A DNA stretch of 33,950 nt from a virus. Position 1 is the stretch's first letter. Each line of letters starts with the position of its first letter. A program made the translations under genes and the position numbers. Location of the stretch: IMG/VR virus record IMGVR_UViG_3300044641_003268, positions 1 to 33,950 of that record. One strand, given 5' to 3'. Below are positions 7,110 to 12,032 of this stretch, piece after piece. A model generated the notes under the pieces. It was not told where the DNA came from and ran no database searches. It worked only from the letters and a program-made list of their open reading frames with translations.

Positions 7110-7311
7110 GCCGTACCTGACCAATGATCAATTGGCCGCGCGGTGGGGGCTAAAGCCAGCTGCCATCAAAAACCAACGCGCTCGCGGCATTGGACCCACT
7201 TACTACACCATCCCGCGCATTGGCTTCCCAGCTGGTACGCCACGGGTGCGGTATTCGCTATCCCAAATCCTGGCCTTTGAAGAGGCCAATAACATCACGC
7301 CACTGAAATGA
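7102..7311 (+). CDS. Excisionase-like helix-turn-helix protein
   Basis: A 69-residue DNA-binding protein of the MerR/excisionase-like HTH type. Residues 5-28 (YLTNDQLAARWGLKPAAIKN) form the helix-turn-helix, and RVRYSLSQILAFEEANN gives the wing and final helix. Such proteins may be excisionases, Cox-like or simple regulators. No integrase lies in the window, so a regulatory or replication role is just as likely. ATG 7102 overlaps the annealase stop by eight bases, and its own stop overlaps the SSB start. Confidence 0.72.
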   Translation: MTEPYLTNDQLAARWGLKPAAIKNQRARGIGPTYYTIPRIGFPAGTPRVRYSLSQILAFEEANNITPLK

Positions 7312-7652
7312 GCCTTTACGCATCCGGCATCGTTCGCATTATTTCTGATCCTCAGCTCCGTGCTTTTGAAAGCGGCAGCATGGTTGCCAACTTTGCAGGT
7401 GGTATCCAAGAGGGCAAAGACAAGGATGGCAATTACATCAACAATGTGATTGACATCGAAATGTGGGGCAAGTCTGCAGAACTTGTCGTAGACCGCTGCA
7501 AGAAGGGTGATTCCATCATGGTGACGGGTAACGTCCGCCGCCAAGAATGGAATGACAAAGAAACTGGCGCCAAGCGCAGTAAGCATGTGCTTAACGTGCA
7601 GCGATTTGAATTCTTGCCTCGCGCTGCACAAGTTGAGGAGCCTGCATTCTGA
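7308..7652 (+). CDS. ssb: Single-stranded DNA-binding protein
   Basis: A 114-residue SSB with one OB fold. The typical features are visible: an N-terminal strand YASGIVRIISDPQLR, VANFAGGIQ, IDIEMWGKSAELV near 45-57, then KKGDSIMVTGNVRRQEW and the final strand LNVQRFEFL. The acidic end EEPAF resembles the short SSB tail that recruits partner proteins, but it lacks the long linker of bacterial SSB. It protects single strands during replication and recombination. ATG 7308 overlaps the previous stop by four bases. Confidence 0.88.
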   Translation: MSLYASGIVRIISDPQLRAFESGSMVANFAGGIQEGKDKDGNYINNVIDIEMWGKSAELVVDRCKKGDSIMVTGNVRRQEWNDKETGAKRSKHVLNVQRFEFLPRAAQVEEPAF

Positions 7653-7804
7653 TGAACGAAGCAGATCTTGAGGCGCTATTTCGCCGCTGGTGGTCAGAAT
7701 CCTACCCAATGGCACCAGTCAATAAGCAAGCTGTAGCCAGTCACGTTGCATTTGCCGCATGGCTGCTGCGCAGCGAAGCGCTGCCTAACTTAGGCAATGA
7801 CTAA
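7652..7804 (+). CDS. Small acidic/aromatic protein of unknown function
   Basis: A 50-residue protein starting at ATG 7652, which shares one base with the SSB stop (TGATG). The first half is rich in acidic residues and Trp (MNEADLEALFRRWWSESYP), followed by a helix HVAFAAWLLRSEAL. It has no membrane helix or metal site. It resembles small phage proteins that I recall being encoded beside SSB or recombination genes, but I cannot name a family. Its stop overlaps the next gene by eight bases. Confidence 0.55.
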   Translation: MNEADLEALFRRWWSESYPMAPVNKQAVASHVAFAAWLLRSEALPNLGND

Positions 7805-7967
7805 AGCGCATTGGTGGCCGGTGGTCGCAAAAGCCCTTGGCGAAAAAGCGCATCACCGTGATCGTATTGCTGATCAAGTTGCTACCGTACGCATTGCAAT
7901 TCTGGTGGCCTATATGGCCACCAATTTATTCATCTGTGCAGGAGTCCTGAGGCACTGGAATGACTGA
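7797..7967 (+). CDS. Small single-pass membrane protein
   Basis: A 56-residue protein. ATG 7797 overlaps the upstream stop at 7802-7804 by eight bases. The N-terminal half is basic and His-rich (EKAHHRDRIADQ). Residues about 30-50 (TVRIAILVAYMATNLFICAG) form one membrane helix close to the C-terminus. It resembles a tail-anchored protein with the bulk in the cytoplasm. Function unknown. It overlaps the DUF3310 gene by eight bases. Confidence 0.52.
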   Translation: MTKAHWWPVVAKALGEKAHHRDRIADQVATVRIAILVAYMATNLFICAGVLRHWND

Positions 7968-8178
7968 TCTTGTTAACCATCCACCGCATTACAAGCAAGG
8001 TAACATTGAGTGCATCCAGGCCATTAAGGCTGCACTGGGCACTGAAGGATTTAAGGCTTATTGCAAAGGCCAGGTGATCAAATACCTCTGGCGTGCTGAG
8101 CACAAGGGTAATGCCGTGGAAGACCTCGGCAAAGCCGACTGGTACATGCGCCGGCTGCTACTGGAGGCGGAATCGTGA
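7960..8178 (+). CDS. DUF3310 family protein
   Basis: A 72-residue protein of the DUF3310 family, common in phages and sometimes annotated as a nucleotide-kinase-like protein after T7 gp1.7. The full family signature is present: NHPPHYKQGNIECIQAIKAA at 6-25, AYCKGQVIKYLWRAEHKGN at 33-51, then EDLGKADWYMRRLL. The biochemical role in this phage is not established. A link to nucleotide metabolism is plausible next to replication genes and given the dCTP deaminase at 11517. It overlaps neighbours on both sides. Confidence 0.87.
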   Translation: MTDLVNHPPHYKQGNIECIQAIKAALGTEGFKAYCKGQVIKYLWRAEHKGNAVEDLGKADWYMRRLLLEAES

Positions 8179-8492
8179 GCGACTACAAGGCAACGCCCGA
8201 GCAGTGGGTCAATCTTGAGCGCCGTCAACTCGGCGGCAATGATCTGGTTTGCGCTGCTTTAGAACTCCGCGCCAGGGTCGAGGCGTTGGAGGCGAACCGT
8301 CCGGGAAAACCAGATAGTTCAGATCCTGCCGGCTCGCTGGTGGAGCGGGTAGCGATGGCTATCACCCCGGCGAGTCAAACCTTGAACCGCGAATGGGCCC
8401 GCGCCGCAATCCGTGAGGTGGCGGCGTGGATGCGTGAGAACGATTGTGGATACAACGCCGTTCGCTGGCTTGAGCAGGAGGCCGAACTATGA
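8175..8492 (+). CDS. Protein of unknown function
   Basis: A 105-residue protein with a GTG start at 8175 that overlaps the DUF3310 stop (GTGA). Residues 25-45 (LVCAALELRARVEALEANRP) form a short coiled-coil-like helix. A polar linker follows, then a second helical region with AITPASQTLNREWARAAIRE. The PGKPDSSDPAGSLVERVA linker is typical of modular small cyanobacterial phage proteins as I remember them. No catalytic motif seen. It overlaps the next gene by four bases. Confidence 0.58.
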   Translation: MSDYKATPEQWVNLERRQLGGNDLVCAALELRARVEALEANRPGKPDSSDPAGSLVERVAMAITPASQTLNREWARAAIREVAAWMRENDCGYNAVRWLEQEAEL

Positions 8493-8671
8493 GCGACTTC
8501 CACCCCGCACCATTCCAAGACTTCTCCACCGAGCTACGCGACCCGTGGCCCTGTATTGAGCGTTTGCGACTAGCGCTGGTGGAAGCGCAGCATTACACAC
8601 CAGGCTCAGAAAACACGACAGGCCTTGCCATTGACTCACTTCTTGAACTCTTGCCCAACGAAGATGACTGA
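8489..8671 (+). CDS. Small protein of unknown function
   Basis: A 60-residue protein that starts at ATG 8489 in the stop of the previous gene. The N-terminus is rich in aromatic residues and proline (DFHPAPFQDFSTELRDPWPC), followed by a helix IERLRLALVEAQ. The end, DSLLELLPNEDD, resembles the ALEALPND end of the next protein, so it may belong to the same set of mosaic small proteins. No function assigned. Its stop overlaps the next ATG by eight bases. Confidence 0.52.
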   Translation: MSDFHPAPFQDFSTELRDPWPCIERLRLALVEAQHYTPGSENTTGLAIDSLLELLPNEDD

Positions 8672-9005
8672 ACACCCCATCACCCCACCGCCGGAGCTGG
8701 CGCAGCAGTGGCTTAATGAAGTAGATGAAGGAAGCATCTTTGGTGAGCACCTAGCTAATCGCGCTGCCCAATGGGGTGCGGACCAGGAGCTGGAGGCGTG
8801 CTGTGAGTGGCTCTCTAGTGAAGCACTTTGCGAGTCCAACACACACAGAAAACTGCGCACCGTCAGACGCCCCAAACCGCCGAGCTTGAAGGAGCGAGCA
8901 CTGGAGGGACTAACACGACTTGTAGCAACGGGAGAATTCTTCAATGACCAGATGAAAGACCTCGACACCATCCGCCGCGCCCTAGAGGCCCTGCCCAATG
9001 ACTGA
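8664..9005 (+). CDS. TPPPEL-family small protein, paralogue 1
   Basis: A 113-residue protein of unknown function, paralogous to the product at 8998. Shared blocks in order are ITPPPELAQQW near the N-terminus, NRAAQWGADQELEACCEWLS in the middle, an Arg/Pro-rich RRPKPPS linker, and DTIRRALEALPND at the end. The double cysteine in ACCE is conserved between the two. ATG 8664 was chosen because the homology begins there; a TTG at 8625 lies within the previous gene. I recall this pattern from picocyanobacteria and their phages but know of no function. Confidence 0.65.
   Translation: MTEHPITPPPELAQQWLNEVDEGSIFGEHLANRAAQWGADQELEACCEWLSSEALCESNTHRKLRTVRRPKPPSLKERALEGLTRLVATGEFFNDQMKDLDTIRRALEALPND
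8675..8700 (+). repeat. 26-base direct repeat, copy 1
   Basis: Identical to 9012-9037. It encodes the TPPPEL start of the first paralogue. The identity at DNA level suggests a fairly recent duplication, exchange between the two genes, or selection on the nucleotide sequence. Confidence 0.7.
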
Positions 9006-9345
9006 CCTCTCCCCCATCACCCCACCGCCGGAGCTGGTGCAGGAGTGGGCGAAGATACAACCCGTCCACCAAGCGGTTGCAGACCACTGGCAGCACATCG
9101 CCACCCGCGCTGCCCAGTGGGGTAGCGACCAGGAGCTGGAGGCGTGTTGTGAATATGTGTACGAGCGATTTAAGGTGACCACAGCTGCTTGTATTGCACA
9201 AGAACTCCGCGCCGCCCGCCGTCCACAACCCCAGACGCTGAACAGCATTGCGATGCAGATGCTGGGAACGATTGAGCGCGATGGCCACTACATCCCTGAG
9301 ATCACTGACACCATCCGCCGCGCACTGGAGCAACTCAATGACTGA
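8998..9345 (+). CDS. TPPPEL-family small protein, paralogue 2
   Basis: A 115-residue paralogue of the product at 8664, with ITPPPELVQEW, TRAAQWGSDQELEACCEYV, a basic RAARRPQPQTLNS linker, and DTIRRALEQLND at the end. The middle third (residues about 18-35 and 50-75) has diverged more than the blocks. The ATG overlaps the previous stop by eight bases and the stop overlaps the next gene by eight bases, so this is an in-line tandem duplication kept in one operon. No function assigned. Confidence 0.65.
   Translation: MTDLSPITPPPELVQEWAKIQPVHQAVADHWQHIATRAAQWGSDQELEACCEYVYERFKVTTAACIAQELRAARRPQPQTLNSIAMQMLGTIERDGHYIPEITDTIRRALEQLND
9012..9037 (+). repeat. 26-base direct repeat, copy 2
   Basis: Exact match of 8675-8700, in the same reading frame of the second paralogue. 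Confidence 0.7.
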
Positions 9346-9622
9346 CTACCGCGCCCTGTGCGCCCGCATGGCTGACGAGCTAGATCGTTACCGCCAGCTC
9401 CTGATGGATGATCGCCGTGAAACTCATGCGTTGGCGGCTGAAGCCCGCGCCGCCCTGGCCCAGCCCGAGCCGCAGGGGCCGACGGATGAAGAGCTGCACG
9501 ACCTGTGGGATCAGGAAGGCCCTGAGGCTGACTTCCAAGAGTGCCGCCGCTTTGCCCGCGCCGTCCTTGCCAAATGGGGCCGCCCCGCCATCGAGCCGGT
9601 GCCGCAGCAGGAGGCGGAGTGA
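9338..9622 (+). CDS. Small helical protein of unknown function
   Basis: A 94-residue protein starting at ATG 9338, eight bases inside the previous gene. Residues 1-40 are a long charged helix (YRALCARMADELDRYRQLLM, then an Ala-rich stretch) that could form a coiled coil. A proline-rich linker (AQPEPQGP) leads to a second block with TDEELHDLWDQEG and CRRFARAVLAKWG. The linker plus TDEEL block is another module that I recall recurring in small picocyanobacterial phage proteins. No function can be given. Confidence 0.6.
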   Translation: MTDYRALCARMADELDRYRQLLMDDRRETHALAAEARAALAQPEPQGPTDEELHDLWDQEGPEADFQECRRFARAVLAKWGRPAIEPVPQQEAE

Positions 9623-9825
9623 TGACTGAGCTATCGAAAGAGGCGCAGGCGGTGCTGGATGCTGCCGATGCGTTTAGCTGTCCTGGTCCAGATGACTGTC
9701 TCAACGATGTTTCAAAGGTTGTTGCCACCGCTCTTCGCGCTGCCGTTGAGATCTACTCCGAAGAAGGAAACGGTGAAGGGCCTCAGTGGTTTCTCGCCAT
9801 CGCCGCCGAGTTAGAGGGCCAGTGA
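9622..9825 (+). CDS. Small protein of unknown function
   Basis: A 67-residue protein. ATG 9622 overlaps the previous stop (TGATG), and a TTG further upstream is less likely. Helix ELSKEAQAVLDAADAF is followed by CPGPDDCLNDVSKVVATALR, with two cysteines five residues apart, and a C-terminal block GPQWFLAIAAELEG. No catalytic or membrane pattern is visible. It overlaps the next small gene by four bases (GTGA). Confidence 0.55.
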   Translation: MTELSKEAQAVLDAADAFSCPGPDDCLNDVSKVVATALRAAVEIYSEEGNGEGPQWFLAIAAELEGQ

Positions 9826-9911
9826 CTGTCCCCCTTCTGTTCGAACTGCTGATCGTCTACGTCGTGGCGTGCTGCTTGGCGCTGTGGCTGGCGTCGAAGC
9901 TACTGCCATGA
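9822..9911 (+). CDS. Very small membrane peptide
   Basis: A 29-residue peptide with GTG start 9822, overlapping the previous stop (GTGA), and stop 9909-9911 overlapping the next ATG (ATGA). Almost the whole length is one membrane helix (LLFELLIVYVVACCLALWL). It fits the coupled-overlap style of this block at both ends, which is the main argument that it is translated. No homologue is known to me. It is easily missed because of its size. Confidence 0.45.
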   Translation: MTVPLLFELLIVYVVACCLALWLASKLLP

Positions 9912-10141
9912 ACATTGGCGAGCAGCGATGCCCTAAATGCAATGGTCGGATGCGGCTGGTATTGCAAGAGCGCACCTACGGCAATCGTGCCAAACGCAGG
10001 CGGCATGAGTGCTACGACTGCCAAGAACGCAGTACTAGCTACCTTGTAAATGATGACTTTTTCCGGCAGCTAACGGCTGCGCATGATATCGTTCAACGGT
10101 TGCAGGGGTTTTACTTTGACCACTGCGACCCCATTAATTAG
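9908..10141 (+). CDS. Zinc-ribbon protein
   Basis: A 77-residue protein with a four-cysteine zinc ribbon: CPKC at 8-11 and CYDC about 25 residues later. Between them is a basic loop GNRAKRRRHE, which resembles NrdR-type or phage Ogr/Delta-type zinc ribbons. The rest is a helical tail. ATG 9908 was chosen because it overlaps the previous stop; a GTG/TTG further upstream would read through that gene. The gene lies just before the structured spacer and the sigma gene, so a role in transcription control is possible but unproven. Confidence 0.65.
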   Translation: MNIGEQRCPKCNGRMRLVLQERTYGNRAKRRRHECYDCQERSTSYLVNDDFFRQLTAAHDIVQRLQGFYFDHCDPIN

Positions 10142-10143
10142 GT

Positions 10144-10192
10144 GTGGGGGTGGCTGGTCCTCACGAGGTGCCGGCCTCACCGCAGCCCCCAC
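10144..10192 (+). other. Structured spacer, possible RNA element
   Basis: GTGGGGG (10144-10150) pairs with CCCCCAC (10186-10192). Inside, GGCTGG (10152-10157) pairs with CCGGCC (10171-10176) with one G-T pair, and CCT/AGG close a CACG loop (10159-10168). TCACCGCAG at 10177-10185 stays unpaired. No T-tract follows, so this is not a standard terminator. It lies between the zinc-ribbon and sigma genes and could be an attenuator, processing site or protein-binding RNA. Confidence 0.45.
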
Positions 10193-10208
10193 GCTACGGA
10201 ATGCCCAG

Positions 10209-10223
10209 TGACTCCGAAAGTCA
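10209..10223. promoter_or_regulatory. Inverted repeat upstream of the sigma gene
   Basis: TGACT (10209-10213) and AGTCA (10219-10223) flank five bases, 26 bases before the sigma ATG at 10250. It could be an operator or a small hairpin. I see no good -10/-35 pair next to it, so expression may come by read-through from upstream. Confidence 0.3.
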
Positions 10224-10249
10224 TTGGATCAACAGCATAGCACCCCAAA

Positions 10250-11137
10250 ATGACGCCCGATTCGTTCAAGCAGTACCTCAACGCCATCGGCCGATACCCA
10301 TTGCTGTCGGCTGAGCAAGAAATCCAACTGTCGCGCCAGGTGCGACGATACCTTGATCTGCGTGACGCAGAAGGAGAACGCACCAAGCAGGAACAGCGCG
10401 AGATGCGCGTTGGCATCCGTGCGCGCGACATGATCATTAATTGCAACCTGCGATTGGTGGTTCATATCTCCAAGCGGTACGTAACCCGGCTGCAGTCCAA
10501 CAACATGGACCTTATGGATTTGATCCAAGAGGGTGCGCTTGGCTTGCATCGTGCTGCAGAGATGTTTGATGGTACTAAGGGGTATAAGTTTTCCACTTAT
10601 GCCTACTGGTGGATTCGTCAAGCAATTACCCGCGCTATCGACACCAAAGAGCGGTTGATTCGAGTGCCGCAACATGCGCTAGAAAAAACCTACGCTGCTG
10701 CCAAAACGCAACGTGAATTTGCACAGACCAATGGCCGCACGCCTACGGTCCGGGAAGTAGCTGACATTCTCAATATCAAAACAGATGAGCTGTTAATGCT
10801 CATGGAGCGCAATAGACCGCACCGAAGCCTAGATGCGCTGATCACTGAAGATGGCAGTACAATACTAGACATCATCGCCGATGAATATGGCATTGACGAA
10901 GACCACAACCCTGAAGAGATTTGTGAGCGCGTTGAGCAGCTGCAGCTGGCTTTTTTTCGCCTAGATCCATTTGACAGGGATGTTGTGCGCATGAACTATG
11001 GCATTGGCTGTGAAACGCCTTGCAGCTATGCCGAAATCGGGCGCAATCTGGGTGTGTGCAGAGAGCGTGTCAGGCAACGTGCGCAACGTGCGCAGCGCAA
11101 GCTAAAGCTGATTCTGCAACCATCATTGGCGGCGTAA
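10250..11137 (+). CDS. SigA-like sigma-70 factor
   Basis: A 295-residue sigma-70 factor of the primary (group 1/2) type that would direct host RNA polymerase. Region 1.2 is at 4-36 (YLNAIGRYPLLSAEQEIQLS), very like cyanobacterial SigA proteins. Region 2 is at about 60-130, with NLRLVVHISKRYV, DLIQEGALGL and the -10 binding stretch FSTYAYWWIRQAITRAI. Region 3 is at 139-215. Region 4 is at about 232-290, with the HTH SYAEIGRNLGVCRERVRQRA. All main regions are intact; only the long region 1.1 is missing. The usual RQIE after the recognition helix reads RQRA, which may alter -35 or activator contacts. It is the last gene of the early block and ends convergent with the gene at 11123. Confidence 0.92.
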   Translation: MTPDSFKQYLNAIGRYPLLSAEQEIQLSRQVRRYLDLRDAEGERTKQEQREMRVGIRARDMIINCNLRLVVHISKRYVTRLQSNNMDLMDLIQEGALGLHRAAEMFDGTKGYKFSTYAYWWIRQAITRAIDTKERLIRVPQHALEKTYAAAKTQREFAQTNGRTPTVREVADILNIKTDELLMLMERNRPHRSLDALITEDGSTILDIIADEYGIDEDHNPEEICERVEQLQLAFFRLDPFDRDVVRMNYGIGCETPCSYAEIGRNLGVCRERVRQRAQRAQRKLKLILQPSLAA

Positions 11138-11362
11138 CAGCCGCTGCCACCATGATTTCGATTTGGAGCAGCCTAAAAACTGCTCCATTTCTAATTTGGC
11201 AATATGGCCAGTTGCCTGCTGGATTAGCTTGGATTGATACGCATTTTGACGAATCAACGACGCGCATAAATGCGCCACTTGGCTGGGGTCATCATGGGCA
11301 AGGGCGGCACGCGCTTGCCCTTCTAGTCGTAGTTGATCTTCTACTGATAGTTCTACAACCAT
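11123..11362 (-). CDS. Small helical protein of unknown function
   Basis: A 79-residue protein on the minus strand. It has a charged helix VELSVEDQLRLEGQARAALA, then DDPSQVAHLCASLIRQ and NAYQSKLIQQATGHIAKLE, and a basic end. I recall similar short proteins from picocyanobacteria and their phages, with no known role. ATG 11362 has GGGG about seven bases upstream; an in-frame ATG at 11380 would add six residues and is possible. Its 3' end overlaps the sigma gene's 3' end by 15 bases. The apparent plus-strand reading here is less protein-like. Confidence 0.6.
   Translation of the reverse strand: MVVELSVEDQLRLEGQARAALAHDDPSQVAHLCASLIRQNAYQSKLIQQATGHIAKLEMEQFLGCSKSKSWWQRLLRRQ
11129..11144. other. 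Hairpin at convergent gene ends
   Basis: GCGGC (11129-11133) and GCCGC (11140-11144) flank six bases that include the sigma stop codon. There is no T-tract on either side, so termination is doubtful. It marks the meeting point of the early plus-strand block and the minus-strand gene. Confidence 0.25.
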
Positions 11363-11378
11363 CCACTGGCCCCAAGAC

Positions 11379-11543
11379 ATGACTAACGACAACCTGCTAC
11401 CGCCAACACTAGAGCAGGTTGGCGATATATGGCGCGTCACTTATGCAGGAATGGTGAAGGAGCACAAGCAAGACTGGCAGGCGCAATGGCACTACCAGCA
11501 AGCTTGTGACATGTACTTATCCGCGCGAGGCAGTGACGATTGA
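11379..11543 (+). CDS. Small protein of unknown function
   Basis: A 54-residue protein from ATG 11379 to a TGA at 11541-11543. It has an N-terminal LPPTLEQVGDIWR, then a helical stretch with many Gln, Trp and Tyr (HKQDWQAQWHYQQACDMYLS). The start lies divergent from the minus gene, and the two possible ATGs share a CATG. No ribosome-binding site is visible. The last 27 bases overlap the 3' end of the dCTP deaminase on the other strand. It looks like a real short protein by composition, but there is no family to support it. Confidence 0.48.
   Translation: MTNDNLLPPTLEQVGDIWRVTYAGMVKEHKQDWQAQWHYQQACDMYLSARGSDD
11390..11424. promoter_or_regulatory. Two competing inverted repeats
   Basis: CAACCTGCT (11390-11398) pairs with AGCAGGTTG (11413-11421), a perfect nine-base stem. 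CGCCAAC (11401-11407) pairs with GTTGGCG (11418-11424), a perfect seven-base stem. The right arms overlap, so only one stem can form at a time. They lie just inside the 54-residue gene and upstream of the divergent gene at 11362. Function is not known; an operator or an RNA switch are both possible. Confidence 0.4.
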
Positions 11544-12032
11544 ATCGTTGTTATACCGTCCAGTCACTGCATAGGTGCGCTCTGGCGTGCCGGCAATGAC
11601 ATGAAACACCATCTGGCCAATCTTCATGCCAGGCCACAATGCAATATTGTGATACCGGCGGCTATTGTGCAGCTCCAAAGTGAGCCGACTGCCATGCCAG
11701 CCTGGGTCACAGTATCCAGCAAGCAGATGCTCCAAGCCAGACCTAGCGCGGCTGGACTTCAGTACAAACTGCGCAGCAATGTGATCTGGCAGATTAAAAA
11801 ACTCTTGCGTTTCAGCTAGCGCAAACTCACTAGGCGCCAACCAGTAAGGATCTGCTTCTGTGTGGTGCGCAATGCTTAGCAACTGCAGGTCTGCAGTATG
11901 TTCCACTTCCACCATTAGGTTGTCGCCAAGCAATACGTCAAGCGACGCTGGATTTTGCAGTTCTGCATTGTATGGCACCACCATTGCATGTTGCTTGCAC
12001 AGGCGGCAGATCTCGTGGTCAGGAATAATCAT
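11517..12032 (-). CDS. dcd: dCTP deaminase-like protein
   Basis: A 171-residue enzyme that would deaminate dCTP to dUTP (or, if bifunctional, on to dUMP), feeding thymidine synthesis. Signature residues: KSSRARSG at 92-99 (substrate-binding Ser and Arg), GYCDPGWHGSRLTLELHNS at about 106-124 with the catalytic Glu at 120, and PGMKIGQMVF at 134-143. ATG 12032 overlaps the lysin stop (TGATG); a TTG three bases upstream is less likely. Its place behind the lysis genes on the late strand is unusual for a nucleotide-metabolism gene. The dUTPase family shares this fold, but the RARSG and LTLELHN motifs favour the deaminase. Confidence 0.85.
   Translation of the reverse strand: MIIPDHEICRLCKQHAMVVPYNAELQNPASLDVLLGDNLMVEVEHTADLQLLSIAHHTEADPYWLAPSEFALAETQEFFNLPDHIAAQFVLKSSRARSGLEHLLAGYCDPGWHGSRLTLELHNSRRYHNIALWPGMKIGQMVFHVIAGTPERTYAVTGRYNNDSIVTASRG

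Noticed and set aside
11020-11382. Plus-strand open frame continuing past the sigma gene
   Set aside because: It starts within the sigma gene in another frame, and its second half is antisense to the more protein-like gene at 11123-11362.
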